A stretch of 58,840 bases of DNA from JBPCQA01 sp050998615 (GCA_050998615.1 JBPCQA010000044.1:1-58840), one strand, 5' to 3'; numbered from the stretch's first letter, positions 23,102-31,916 are shown. The notes: generated by a model not told the origin, from the sequence alone. A program made the numbers and translations.

Positions 23102-24579
23102 CCCGCCTCGTGCAGATCCGACAAGGCAAGTATCAAGACTCGGTGAGTCTGATGCAGGTCAGCAACAAGATTTCGGCCCACGACGATGTGACGTCCGCGC
23201 TTGTCGCGATGGCGACGCCGCTCAACGTCGAGTTGCTGATCGGGATGGGGTTCCAAACACCGGACGGCGTCTCTTCGAACGAGATGGTCATCGCGATCGA
23301 AGCCGACAGCCCGGACGCCGCCCAGGCAGCGGTCGCCGCTGTCGACGAGGCGCTGGCCGCCAAGCCGGCCGGCTCTGGAGCAAGCGGCACGGGATTCGGG
23401 CCGGCCGGCTCCAGCGGATCGGCGGCGAAGACGATTGGCGCGGCTGCTCGCCGAAGTCAAGCGTCGCTGGCGCTCGTCAGCACCCCAGGATCGGTAGCCG
23501 CAATCGATGCCGCCGACGCGTTGAGCGCCGGTCTGGACGTGATGATCTTCAGTGACAACGTGACGGTCCAGCAAGAGATTGCTCTCAAAGACATGGCCGC
23601 TGCCGATGGTCGGCTGGTGATGGGCCCCGACTGTGGCACGGCGGTGGTCGAGGGGGTGGGCCTCGGCTTCGCCAACGTCGTACGCCCCGGCCGGGTCGGT
23701 ATCGTGGCGGCGTCGGGGACTGGTGCACAACAGGTGCTCGCGCTGCTGGACGGGGCAGGTGTCGGCGTCAAACACTGCCTCGGTGTGGGTGGCCGAGACC
23801 TCTCCTCCGACGTCGGAGGTCGTTCGACTATCGCGGCGCTGGACCGACTGGCCGGCGACGACGACATCTCCACGATCTTGGTGGTGTCCAAACCACCGGC
23901 CGAGCGGGTTGCCACCAAGGTGACCGAACACGCCAACCAGCTCGGCAAGACCGTCGTTTTCGGCTACCTGGGGGCCGGCAAACCCGACTTGACCGCCACC
24001 GCGGCTGCGGTCGTGGCCACCGTCGGGTCGCAATGGAAGACGCCAGAAAGGTGGGGGTCCACCGACCTCGAGCCCTCGACCGGATACCTGCGCGGGCTCT
24101 TTGTCGGCGGCACGTTATGTGACGAGGCGATGCTCATCACGGTCGACGTGTTCGGCGAGGTGGCGTCCAACATCGCGTTGGCCGGGCAACCGTCGCTCGA
24201 CAACCACCTGACAGCTCGCGCCCACACGTTCATCGACTTCGGTGACGACCGACTCACCGTCGGCAGGCCGCACCCGATGATCGACCCAATGATGAGGATC
24301 GAGCGGCTGCGCGCCGAGTTGGCCGACCCGCAGTGCGCGGTCGTCCTGCTCGACGTCGTGCTCGGCTACGGTGCTCACCCCGACCCGGCCCGTGCCCTGG
24401 CGCCGCTGATTCATGCGACGGGCAAGCCGGTGATCGTCACTTTGATCGGCACCCGCGACGACCCGCAGGGCAAGGATGCCAGTGCCACCACGCTCGCCGA
24501 TGCTGGTGCGATCGTGCACGCGTCGAACGCGGCCGCCACTCGGGAAGCCATTAACCTGATCGCGGGAGGAGACAGATGA
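23098..24579 (+). CDS. fdrA: FdrA/AllF family protein (acyl-CoA synthetase-like)
   Basis: A 493-residue FdrA homologue, built like succinyl-CoA synthetase alpha/beta subunits: a CoA-binding-like part (SLALVSTPGSVAAIDAADAL ... MGPDCGTAVV, residues about 120-190), a central Rossmann-type segment (GIVAASGTGAQQVLALLDGAG), and a ligase-like C-terminal half (LDVVLGYGAHPDPA ... VIVTLIGTRDDPQ). A flexible Gly/Ser/Ala linker is seen near residues 88-110. In E. coli this protein is AllF of the oxamate carbamoyltransferase. Four-base overlaps with allH and allG indicate coupled synthesis of a complex. Confidence 0.9.
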   Translation: MTRLVQIRQGKYQDSVSLMQVSNKISAHDDVTSALVAMATPLNVELLIGMGFQTPDGVSSNEMVIAIEADSPDAAQAAVAAVDEALAAKPAGSGASGTGFGPAGSSGSAAKTIGAAARRSQASLALVSTPGSVAAIDAADALSAGLDVMIFSDNVTVQQEIALKDMAAADGRLVMGPDCGTAVVEGVGLGFANVVRPGRVGIVAASGTGAQQVLALLDGAGVGVKHCLGVGGRDLSSDVGGRSTIAALDRLAGDDDISTILVVSKPPAERVATKVTEHANQLGKTVVFGYLGAGKPDLTATAAAVVATVGSQWKTPERWGSTDLEPSTGYLRGLFVGGTLCDEAMLITVDVFGEVASNIALAGQPSLDNHLTARAHTFIDFGDDRLTVGRPHPMIDPMMRIERLRAELADPQCAVVLLDVVLGYGAHPDPARALAPLIHATGKPVIVTLIGTRDDPQGKDASATTLADAGAIVHASNAAATREAINLIAGGDR

Positions 24580-26000
24580 CCTCGACACCGCACACACTTG
24601 CGGCTCGCGGAGTGGTCACTGCGGGCGCCGAGTTGTTCGCCGATGCCCTCGACGCCCAGGGCGTCACGACCACCCGCGTCGACTGGGCTCCGCCGATCAC
24701 CGGCTCCGAATCGGCGCTCGCCACCGTGATGCTGGATCAGCGCCGTGCTGCGGCCAACACGCGCGCGTTGGAGCAGATGACCGCAGCGCGAGCAGTGCTG
24801 ACCGATGTACGCCCCGCGAAGGACGTGCTCGGGCTCGAGCCGGGGCAGTTCCTGCACGCCGGCCCTCCGATCAGCTGGGAGAGAGCGTCGGGTCCGATGC
24901 GTGGCGCGCTGGTGGGCGCCACGATGTTCGAGGGCCTCGCCGCGACTCCCGAGGCCGCCGAGGCGCTGCTCGCCGGCCGTTCGTTGAGCTGGCAGCCGTG
25001 TCACTCGCGCGGTGCGGTAGGTCCGATGGCGGGAGTGGTGTCGCCGTCGATGTGGATGTTCGAGCTGTACGACGAAACACACGATCGCCACTCCTGGTGC
25101 AGCCTGAACGAGGGCCTGGGCAAGGTGCTCCGCTACGGCGCCTACTCAAGCGAGGTCATCGAGCGGTTGCGCTGGATGACCGAAGTGTTGGGCCCGGTCC
25201 TGCAGGCCACCACACGGGCCACCGGTCCAGTCGACATCGTCGCGATCGTTGCCCAGATGATCGCGATGGGAGATGAGGGCCACAACCGCAACCGGGCCGG
25301 CACGTTGATGCTCCTCAAGGAGTGGCTGCCCGACCTGATCACGTCGGGCATCGACCCAACCCAGCTGGCTGACGTGGTGCGCTTCATCTCCCGCAACGAC
25401 CACTTCTTCCTCAACCTGGTGATGCCGGCGTGCAAGCTTGTCGCGGCAGCTGCGGGCGACATCCCCGGGTCGACGGTGGTCACCGCGATGTCGCGCAACG
25501 GCACCGACTTCGGCATCCAGGTCTCCGGCACCGGTGACGAGTGGTTCGTCGGACCGGCGCAGATCGCCGACGGGCTTTATCTCGGCAACTACGGGCCCGA
25601 CGACGCCAACCCCGACATCGGCGATTCGGCGATCACCGAGACCGCCGGCCTGGGCGGCTTTGCGATGGCCACCGCGCCGGCCATCGTCCGCTTCGTCGGC
25701 GGCTCTGTCGCCGACGCCATCGCCACCACCACCGCGATGTACGACCTGTGCGTGGGTGAAAACCCCGGCTGGCCGATCCCGATCATGGACTTTCGCGGCG
25801 CCGCAACCGGCATCGACGTCACCGCGGTGTTGCGTAGCGGCCGGCTGCCGCAGATCAACACCGGAATGGCCGGGAAGGTGGCCGGCATCGGTCAGGTGGG
25901 AGCCGGTTTGGTGACCCCACCGATGGAGTGCTTCAGCGCCGCGATCAAGGCGCTCGCGTCCGCCGTCGTCGACCCGCCTCGCCCATTCCGTTATGGCTGA
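24576..26000 (+). CDS. allG: DUF1116 protein, AllG/YlbE-type subunit
   Basis: A 474-residue DUF1116 (YlbE) homologue. Typical segments are VDWAPPITG at residues about 36-44, the conserved MGDEGHNRNRAGT, ISRNDHFFLNLVMPA, VVTAMSRNGTDFGI and MDFRGAATGIDV. With AllF and AllH it forms the proposed oxamate carbamoyltransferase. A good ribosome binding site (GGGAGGAGA) precedes the ATG, which overlaps the fdrA stop. No carbamate kinase gene follows, unlike the usual enterobacterial order. The gene ends in an inverted repeat. Confidence 0.9.
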   Translation: MTSTPHTLAARGVVTAGAELFADALDAQGVTTTRVDWAPPITGSESALATVMLDQRRAAANTRALEQMTAARAVLTDVRPAKDVLGLEPGQFLHAGPPISWERASGPMRGALVGATMFEGLAATPEAAEALLAGRSLSWQPCHSRGAVGPMAGVVSPSMWMFELYDETHDRHSWCSLNEGLGKVLRYGAYSSEVIERLRWMTEVLGPVLQATTRATGPVDIVAIVAQMIAMGDEGHNRNRAGTLMLLKEWLPDLITSGIDPTQLADVVRFISRNDHFFLNLVMPACKLVAAAAGDIPGSTVVTAMSRNGTDFGIQVSGTGDEWFVGPAQIADGLYLGNYGPDDANPDIGDSAITETAGLGGFAMATAPAIVRFVGGSVADAIATTTAMYDLCVGENPGWPIPIMDFRGAATGIDVTAVLRSGRLPQINTGMAGKVAGIGQVGAGLVTPPMECFSAAIKALASAVVDPPRPFRYG

Positions 26001-26039
26001 ACGTCGCAGGCTCGAACCCTGATCTCCGCTTCAGCCATA
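25992..26039. terminator. Perfect 10-bp inverted repeat spanning the allG stop
   Basis: TATGGCTGAA (25992-26001, containing the TGA stop) pairs with TTCAGCCATA (26030-26039) around a 28-base loop. It lies between the converging allG and PH-domain genes. There is no T-run; a factor-assisted terminator or a protein site are both possible. Confidence 0.4.
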
Positions 26040-26109
26040 GCGCCAGATTTGGCGGCGCTCTGGCTGAGGTCGCTCGCCTAGTCGCCCCGTCCCAGTCACC
26101 CGGTCCCAG

Positions 26110-26568
26110 TCACTCACCACGGTCGGTGGGCGAGTGGCCGGCGATGACGTCGGCCAGCTCGCGCGCCGAACGAGAGGCGCGCTCCCCATCGGAGGTCTGC
26201 AACGCCATCACGACGGCCGTCGTACCGTCGGCTAGGTCGATCAACGCCCATGGCCGGTTGGCACTCAGTGAGATCGAGACGATCTCCGCCCACTCGTATC
26301 GATGTGTCCGGTAGCCGTTGATGATCGTCAGGCCTTGCTCGTCGGCGCGGGCACGGGTCCGGAACAGCGCATTGAGCAGCCCGACCATGCACGCGAATAC
26401 CGCAATCAACGTGACGCGCTGAAACCACCCAAAGTCCGACCTCACGTGCGCGGGCAGCATGAACCACAAGAAGCCGAGCACGCCGACCAGTGCGATCGTG
26501 GCCACACCGGAGACCATTCGGGTGCCCAGCGGTCGGTAGGTGCGCGGCAGCGCGACCGACTCAGACAT
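26110..26568 (-). CDS. Membrane protein with PH-like (bPH6) domain
   Basis: A 152-residue protein with two N-terminal membrane segments (GVATIALVGVLGFLWFML and LIAVFACMVGLLNAL, residues about 20-70), followed by a PH-like beta domain (ADEQGLTIINGYRTHRYEWAEI, then WALIDLADGTTAVVMALQ). This architecture is frequent in actinobacteria immediately after ribH. The role is unknown; membrane-associated signalling or cell-envelope functions are suggested for the family. It follows ribH by 45 bp and may be the last gene of the riboflavin transcript. Confidence 0.8.
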   Translation of the reverse strand: MSESVALPRTYRPLGTRMVSGVATIALVGVLGFLWFMLPAHVRSDFGWFQRVTLIAVFACMVGLLNALFRTRARADEQGLTIINGYRTHRYEWAEIVSISLSANRPWALIDLADGTTAVVMALQTSDGERASRSARELADVIAGHSPTDRGE

Positions 26569-26613
26569 CGAGGGACGTCTTCGCCGGTCGTAGCATGACC
26601 CTTTTCCGAACGA

Positions 26614-27105
26614 CTATTCCGATTGAACGGCTGGCCGGATCTCTTTGAGGAGCAGCGCCGTCGAGATCGCCGCATGGGTGGCCTCGTAGCCCTTGTCCTC
26701 AGTCGAGTTGGCCAGTCCGGCCCGGTCAAGCGCCTGCTCCTCGGTGTCACACGTCAAGACACCGAAGCCCACCGGCACCCCGCTTGCCAACGCCACTGAC
26801 ATGAGCCCCTGCGCGACCGAGTTGCACACGAAGTCGAAGTGCGGGGTGCCGCCACGGATCACCACGCCGAGCGCGACGATGGCGTCGAAGTCGTCGTCGG
26901 TCAGCGCCTGCACGACGATGGGCAGCTCGAACGACCCGGGCGCCCGGATGATGACTCGGGCGTCGACCCCGGCGTCGTTGAGGGCGTGCCGAGCCCCTGC
27001 CATCAACCCCTCCATCACATGCTCGTGCCACTGTGAGGCCACCACCACCACCCGCAGGTGGCTGCCGTTGACGGGATCCAACTGCGGTCGACCTGCTTGG
27101 GTCAT
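26614..27105 (-). CDS. ribH: 6,7-dimethyl-8-ribityllumazine synthase
   Basis: RibH condenses the pyrimidine intermediate with 3,4-dihydroxy-2-butanone 4-phosphate to give lumazine, the penultimate step of riboflavin synthesis. The 163-residue length is normal. The phosphate and active-site regions are visible: VVASQWHEHVMEGLMAGA, PGSFELPI (residues about 57-64), GVVIRGGTPHFDFVC with the catalytic His, and FGVLTCDTEEQALDRAG. The start overlaps the ribBA stop by four bases. Confidence 0.97.
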   Translation of the reverse strand: MTQAGRPQLDPVNGSHLRVVVVASQWHEHVMEGLMAGARHALNDAGVDARVIIRAPGSFELPIVVQALTDDDFDAIVALGVVIRGGTPHFDFVCNSVAQGLMSVALASGVPVGFGVLTCDTEEQALDRAGLANSTEDKGYEATHAAISTALLLKEIRPAVQSE

Positions 27106-28373
27106 GTGGTGAGCCCTTCGTCATCGCGTACGTCGTACAAGTGGTCGAGGTCAAGGTGATCGAGCTGATGGCCGAGCCGGTCGCGCTTGGTCTCAAGATA
27201 GCGACGGTTGTCGGCGTCAGCGACAAAGGGTACGGCGATCCGTTCGCGCACCTCGATGCCGTACCCCTCCAGCGCCATCCGTTTGGCCGGGTTGTTCGTA
27301 ATCAGCCGGACTGACGACACCCCAAGATCGTGCAGGATCTGCGCGCCGGTCCCGTAGTCACGGGCATCGGCAGGTAGCCCGAGATCGAGGTTGGCCTCGA
27401 CGGTGTCGCGACCGACGTCTTGCAAGGTGTAAGCCTGCAGCTTGTGCAGCAAGCCGATGCCCCGCCCCTCGTGGCCGCGCAGGTAGACCACCACTCCCCT
27501 GCCGTCGGCGGCGAGCAACCGCAGCGCCGCACGCAGCTGGGGCCCGCAATCACAACGTCGCGAGCCGAAGACGTCGCCAGTGAGACACTCCGAATGCAGC
27601 CGGACAAGCACGTTCTCACCGTCAGAGACGTCACCCGCGACAAGCGCGATCTGCTCCGAGCCGTCGACGAGATTGCGATACCCCAGCGCCCGGAACGTGC
27701 CGAACGCGGTCGGCAGCTTCGTCTCGACGACTCGCTGCACCTGCTGCTCGTGGTGACGCAGATACCGGATCAGGTCGGCGATGCTCACCAGCGCCAGCCC
27801 GTGCTCGTCGGCGAAGTCCCGCAGCTGCTGGCCGCGCTTCATCGTCCCGTCGTCGTTCACCAACTCCGAGATGGCCCCGGCCGGTGTGAGCCCGGCCAAT
27901 CTTGCCAGGTCGACCGACGCCTCGGTATGGCCAGGACGCACCAAGACGCCACCCTCGCGATAGCGCAGCGGGAAGACGTGACCAGGTTGCACGACCTCGA
28001 ACGGCTCGGTCGCTGAATCGACGAGCACCCTGATCGTGTGAGCTCGATCGGCGGCCGAAATTCCGGTGGTGACCCCGTCGCGGGCGTCAACCGAGACGGT
28101 GTAGGCGGTCCGCATCCGCTCCCTGTTGAGCGGAGTCATCAGTGGAATGCCCAACCGGTCAAGCGCGGCACCTTGCATGGGCACGCAGACCACTCCACTG
28201 GTGTAGCGGATCGTGAACGCAAGCAACTCGGGGGTGGCCTTGCCGGCGGCGAAAACCAGATCGCCTTCGTTTTCCCGATCCTCGTCGTCGACGACCACGA
28301 CCGCCAGACCGGCGGCCACGTCGGTGACCGCCCTCTCAACCAGGTCTAGACGCAGCTCGCCGCGCTCAGGCAT
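27102..28373 (-). CDS. ribBA: Bifunctional DHBP synthase / GTP cyclohydrolase II
   Basis: A 423-residue fusion. The first half makes 3,4-dihydroxy-2-butanone 4-phosphate from ribulose 5-phosphate: acidic metal motif DDEDRENEGDL (residues 29-39), GHVFPLR and RPGHTEASVDLARLAG. The second half opens GTP: zinc-binding Cys residues in SECLTGDVFGSRRCDCG, then YLRGHEGRGIGL. ATG 28373 is chosen because the protein then begins just before the first domain; the frame is open further upstream but is unlike the family there. It overlaps the end of pnuC by eight bases. Both precursors of ribH are thus made by one protein. Confidence 0.97.
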   Translation of the reverse strand: MPERGELRLDLVERAVTDVAAGLAVVVVDDEDRENEGDLVFAAGKATPELLAFTIRYTSGVVCVPMQGAALDRLGIPLMTPLNRERMRTAYTVSVDARDGVTTGISAADRAHTIRVLVDSATEPFEVVQPGHVFPLRYREGGVLVRPGHTEASVDLARLAGLTPAGAISELVNDDGTMKRGQQLRDFADEHGLALVSIADLIRYLRHHEQQVQRVVETKLPTAFGTFRALGYRNLVDGSEQIALVAGDVSDGENVLVRLHSECLTGDVFGSRRCDCGPQLRAALRLLAADGRGVVVYLRGHEGRGIGLLHKLQAYTLQDVGRDTVEANLDLGLPADARDYGTGAQILHDLGVSSVRLITNNPAKRMALEGYGIEVRERIAVPFVADADNRRYLETKRDRLGHQLDHLDLDHLYDVRDDEGLTT

Positions 28374-29091
28374 GAACAGTCTCGTCCCCCTGCGACAGAT
28401 CGGCTGACCCAGGTCTACTTCGCGCTCGTACTGGATCTGGTTCGAGGCGCTTCTCGGCGGACGACCACGCGAAGAAACCCCAGACACAGAACGCGCCGTA
28501 CACGAGATACAGGGTCGCGCTCGGGTAATACTGCGCCTTGAACAGCAGCGGGACACCCACGGCATCGACACCGACCCAGATCCACCAGAACTCGACGTAG
28601 CCGCGAGCCATCCCGTACGTCGCCAAGATGCTGCCCATCAAGATCCACGAGTCGGCCAGCGGGTTCCACGAGCCAAGCGCGGCGAGGGAGAACGTGAACA
28701 CGACCATCATCACGGCTGCGGCCACCACCATGGCGCGCAACTCTGATGCCCGCGCCCATCGCGGCACGATCGCGCCGCCATCGTGGGCACCACCGGCCCT
28801 CAGGCTGCCCCGCCATCTCCACCAGCCGTAAGCGCTGACCGCGAAGAAGAAGATCTGACGTCCGGCCTGCCCCCACAGGTCGTGCGCCTGGGGCTTGTCG
28901 AAGATGCCGCTGACGAAGACGGTGAACAGCAAGATGTTGCCGATCATGCCGACCGGCCATGCCCAAGTGTTGCGTCGCATGCCGAAGATCGCGCTGGCCA
29001 GCCCGAAGCCGTTGCCGACCACCTCCCGAACCAGGATTGGTGCACCGCCGACGACGAACGTGCCCTCCAACAGCCACTGCAGTGGGTTCAT
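28366..29091 (-). CDS. pnuC: PnuC-family vitamin transporter, probably riboflavin (RibM/PnuX type)
   Basis: A 241-residue integral membrane protein with about seven hydrophobic segments and the PnuC signature region (WAWPVGMIGNILLF, then FFFAVSAYGWWRW, and EFWWIWVGVDAVGV). PnuC members carry vitamin precursors by facilitated diffusion. The gene sits between ribE and ribBA in an FMN-riboswitch operon, as in actinobacteria with RibM, so riboflavin is the likely cargo, not nicotinamide riboside. That assignment rests on context. The C-terminal 25 residues are charged and cytosolic. Confidence 0.88.
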   Translation of the reverse strand: MNPLQWLLEGTFVVGGAPILVREVVGNGFGLASAIFGMRRNTWAWPVGMIGNILLFTVFVSGIFDKPQAHDLWGQAGRQIFFFAVSAYGWWRWRGSLRAGGAHDGGAIVPRWARASELRAMVVAAAVMMVVFTFSLAALGSWNPLADSWILMGSILATYGMARGYVEFWWIWVGVDAVGVPLLFKAQYYPSATLYLVYGAFCVWGFFAWSSAEKRLEPDPVRARSRPGSADLSQGDETVHA

Positions 29092-29813
29092 GCCTGGTCC
29101 TTCATGCCCAGTCCGTCGTGCCCAATCCTTGGTGCGTGGCCCTTTGTCGAAGTGGAGAGCGCGCCGAGAAGCCGCTCGAGGTATTTGGCGACCACGTCGA
29201 CCTCCAGGTTGACAAGGTCTCCGGGCTGCTTGAAGCCGAGCGTGGTGTGCCCCAGCGTGGTCGGGATCAGGCTGACCGTGAACGTCGGCTCCGATGCCGG
29301 CGTCAGCTCAGCTCTCCGCGCGGCACAGGCTTGATCGCCGATGTGCTCATCCACGGGGTCTGCGACGCCGGAAACGGTGAGCGACACCCCGTCGACGGCA
29401 ATCGAGCCCTTCAGTGCCACATAGCGGGTCAGCGCGATCGGCAACGCGATGGTGACGACGTCCCAGTGCTCGCTGTGCTCGCGGCGCGTGATGGTGCCGG
29501 TGCCATCGACGTGGCCCTGCACGATGTGGCCGCCCAGTCGGCCACCCGGTGTGACGGCGCGTTCGAGATTGACCCGGCTGCCGACGGTGAGCCGGCGCAG
29601 CGATGTCTTGTCGAGGCTTTCTTGCATTACGTCGGCACTGAAGCAGTCAGCGGTGGGGTCCAGCACGGTCAGGCAGCAGCCGTTGACCGCGATCGAGTCG
29701 CCTCGTCTGGCATCGGCGACCACAAGCGGGCCGCGCACCGTGAGTTGGACCGCGTCGGCTTGATGGGCGAGCGACACCACGTCGCCGAGTTCTTCGACGA
29801 TTCCGGTGAACAT
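29088..29813 (-). CDS. ribE: Riboflavin synthase (alpha chain)
   Basis: Converts two lumazines to riboflavin plus the pyrimidine precursor. Two tandem lumazine-binding barrels are seen: MFTGIVEELG and GDSIAVNGCCLTV in the first (residues 1-95), GHIVQGHVDGTG and GSIAVDGVSLTV in the second (about 97-195). The protein is 241 residues, longer than the usual 200-215. Two reasons are visible: an insertion of about 25 residues after GVSLTVSGV (rich in Ala, Glu and Arg, with two Cys or near it) and an extended tail. The insertion is in frame and the rest is intact, so the enzyme is probably active. Start ATG overlaps ribD by one base. Confidence 0.95.
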   Translation of the reverse strand: MFTGIVEELGDVVSLAHQADAVQLTVRGPLVVADARRGDSIAVNGCCLTVLDPTADCFSADVMQESLDKTSLRRLTVGSRVNLERAVTPGGRLGGHIVQGHVDGTGTITRREHSEHWDVVTIALPIALTRYVALKGSIAVDGVSLTVSGVADPVDEHIGDQACAARRAELTPASEPTFTVSLIPTTLGHTTLGFKQPGDLVNLEVDVVAKYLERLLGALSTSTKGHAPRIGHDGLGMKDQA

Positions 29814-30919
29814 CAGCGGTCCACTTCCTGCTCGGATGGCACGTCGCTCTCGCCGCCAATACCGCTCGTGACCACAGCGGGCGAAGCGGGGCGCCTCTCG
29901 CTGTCATACATCGTGAGCCGTACGTCGTCGCCCACCCGAGTCACGTCGGCCAGCTGGAGCCTTCGAACGTCGCGAATCGTGCGGATGCCCAAGTCGGCTA
30001 CCGCGTTCTTCCCGCCGCCAAGCAGCGCCGGAGCGACGTACGCAACGATCTGATCGACCAGGCCGGCGGTAACGAATGCGGCGGCGAGTGTCGGGCCGCC
30101 TTCCAGCCAGACGTGTCGACGATCCAAGCCGAACAGCTGGTTGAGCGCAGCGGTCGGGTCGCGGGTGGGCAGCACGACAGTGGAGGCGTCGTCATCGAAG
30201 ACGTGCGCGCTTGAGGCGAGCTCGCGCCGACCCATCACCGCACGTAGCGGCTGGCGGTTTCGCGGCAACGGTTGGTCCGCGCAATCGCGTGCCGTCAGCC
30301 TCGGGTTGTCGGCGGCCACCGTGCCGGTGCCGATCAGGACTGTGTCGCAGCGGGCGCGTTGGACTTGCACGTCAGCGCGGGCGGCAGCTCCGGTGATCCA
30401 CTTGGAGGTGCCGTCGCTGGCGGCGGAACGGCCGTCGAGCGTGCCGGCGAATTTCCAGGTCACGAATGGGCGCCGTTGCTTCATCGCGAACGACCACACC
30501 ACGTTTAGCTCCGCGGCCGCGGCTGCGAGCACCCCTGCTTCAACCTCGATCCCGGCCGCCCGCAGCGCGTCTGCCCCACCGGTTGCGACGGGATTGGGGT
30601 CTGTTTGAGCGAATACGACCCTAGCTATCCCGGCCTCGATGAGCGCTTGGGCACACGGGCCGGTTCGTCCTCGGTGGCCGCACGGCTCCAAGGTGACCAC
30701 GACAGTCCCTCCTCGGGCACGATCTCCTGCTTGGGCGAGCGCGTCGACCTCCGCATGTGGGGTCCCGGCACCGCGGTGGCGTCCCTCCGCGATGGCCTCA
30801 CCGTGCGGAGTCAGCAAGACCGCGCCCACTCGCGGGTTGGGGTCGGCCGGCGCTCCGCCCGGCGTACTGGCAAGCTCGATCGCGCGACGCATCGCAGCGG
30901 TTTCGGCAACGCTTGCCAT
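29813..30919 (-). CDS. ribD: Bifunctional pyrimidine deaminase/reductase
   Basis: A 368-residue fusion that deaminates and then reduces the GTP-cyclohydrolase product. The zinc site of the deaminase half is HAEVDAL and TLEPCGHRGRTGPC (residues about 50-90). The reductase half starts near FVTWKFAGTLDGRSA and includes IGTGTVAADNPRLT. ATG 30919 fits the family start and follows AAGGAC. It is the first gene after the FMN riboswitch, so the whole operon ribD-ribE-pnuC-ribBA-ribH should be switched off by FMN. Confidence 0.96.
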   Translation of the reverse strand: MASVAETAAMRRAIELASTPGGAPADPNPRVGAVLLTPHGEAIAEGRHRGAGTPHAEVDALAQAGDRARGGTVVVTLEPCGHRGRTGPCAQALIEAGIARVVFAQTDPNPVATGGADALRAAGIEVEAGVLAAAAAELNVVWSFAMKQRRPFVTWKFAGTLDGRSAASDGTSKWITGAAARADVQVQRARCDTVLIGTGTVAADNPRLTARDCADQPLPRNRQPLRAVMGRRELASSAHVFDDDASTVVLPTRDPTAALNQLFGLDRRHVWLEGGPTLAAAFVTAGLVDQIVAYVAPALLGGGKNAVADLGIRTIRDVRRLQLADVTRVGDDVRLTMYDSERRPASPAVVTSGIGGESDVPSEQEVDR

Positions 30920-31008
30920 CTTCGTTCGTCCTTCGTCCGGTCGCGGACCCCAGGGCGCACGACGTGCGCAGGCTCGCTGCCTCTGGCGGCGCTGCCACGT
31001 CGGCGTGC

Positions 31009-31128
31009 ATCCTCCCATCCGGACTCTCACCGTCGGCGCCGGAATTTCACCGGCTCAACCAACCGCTGGCTGCGGTCGGGTCGCGGACTATCACCGCCGG
31101 TTCGGACTTTCACCGACCCCGGAGCACG
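31009..31128 (-). promoter_or_regulatory. FMN riboswitch (RFN element)
   Basis: On the minus strand, about 90 bases before ribD, the RFN consensus blocks are present in order: GGTCGGTGAAAGTCCG, CCGGCGGTGATAGTCCGCG, CCGGTGAAATTCCGG, CCGACGGTGAGAGTCCGGA and GATGGGAGGA. These are the conserved loops and helices of the FMN aptamer. Between aptamer and ribD lie a GCGCAC/GTGCGC hairpin (30955-30969) and a GTCC/GGAC stem close to the ribosome binding site, which suggests control of translation initiation. Confidence 0.96.
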
Positions 31129-31241
31129 CGAGTGTCATCACTCGGCAGCAATGCTACTCGGCCGCCTCCTGGGGCGTCACCTGCGCCAAGATCCGACGCT
31201 CAGCCCGCCACAGCCAGCCATACGTCGCAGCCTCCACCTGG

Positions 31242-31916
31242 CTACTGGGCCGGGTGGGGACGGGCTTGCTCGGCGAGCGTGCGCAAGGTGGCAATCATGG
31301 CGTCCGGGTCATCGGCCCCGAAAACTGCTGACCCGGCCACGAACACGTCGGCGCCGGCCTGCGCACATCGCTCGATCGTTTCAGCGGAGACTCCCCCGTC
31401 GACCTGCAGCCAGACGTCGCCACCGGTCTTGGCCAAAATCTCATGGGCACGGCGGATTTTCGGCAAACACAGGTCGAGAAAGGCCTGACCGCCAAAGCCT
31501 GGCTCAACCGTCATCACCAACACGAGATCGAGCTCCCCCAACAGGTCGGCGTACGGATCGACCGGCGTCGCGGGTTTCAAGGCCATTCCGGCCCGAGACC
31601 CCAAGGCGCGCAGCACGCGAGCTAGCCGCACCGGCGCTCCGCACGCCTCGACATGGAACGTGACGCTGGCGGCGCCGGCCTCGACGTACGCGGGGGCCCA
31701 TCGGTCCGGGTCGTCGATCATCAAGTGTACGTCGAGTGGCTGGTCGGCCGCCCTGGCCAGCGCCTCCATGACCGGCAACCCGAAAGTCAGGTTCGGCACG
31801 AAGTGGTTGTCCATCACGTCGACATGTAGCCAGTCGGCGCCGGGGACGGATCGCGCGGCCGCCTCGAGGTTCGCGAAGTCTGCCGAAAGGATGCTCGGCG
31901 CGATCTGAATGCCCAC
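31242..31916 (-). CDS. rpe: Ribulose-phosphate 3-epimerase
   Basis: Interconverts ribulose 5-phosphate and xylulose 5-phosphate in the pentose phosphate pathway; it can also supply the RibBA substrate. The 224-residue TIM barrel begins with IQIAPSILSADFANL, carries HVDVMDNHFVPNLTFG (metal site), HLMIDDPDRW, VMTVEPGFGGQ and QVDGGVSAET. The GTG at 31916 gives the normal start, though its upstream GGGAG is very close. It lies upstream of the riboswitch in the same direction. Confidence 0.95.
   Translation of the reverse strand: MGIQIAPSILSADFANLEAAARSVPGADWLHVDVMDNHFVPNLTFGLPVMEALARAADQPLDVHLMIDDPDRWAPAYVEAGAASVTFHVEACGAPVRLARVLRALGSRAGMALKPATPVDPYADLLGELDLVLVMTVEPGFGGQAFLDLCLPKIRRAHEILAKTGGDVWLQVDGGVSAETIERCAQAGADVFVAGSAVFGADDPDAMIATLRTLAEQARPHPAQ

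Noticed and set aside
25995..26045. tRNA-like T-arm (GGTTCGAGCC) on the minus strand after allG
   Set aside because: The loop fits, but the T-stem does not pair over five bases and no acceptor, D or anticodon arms can be built. The sequence is better explained by the inverted repeat around the allG stop.
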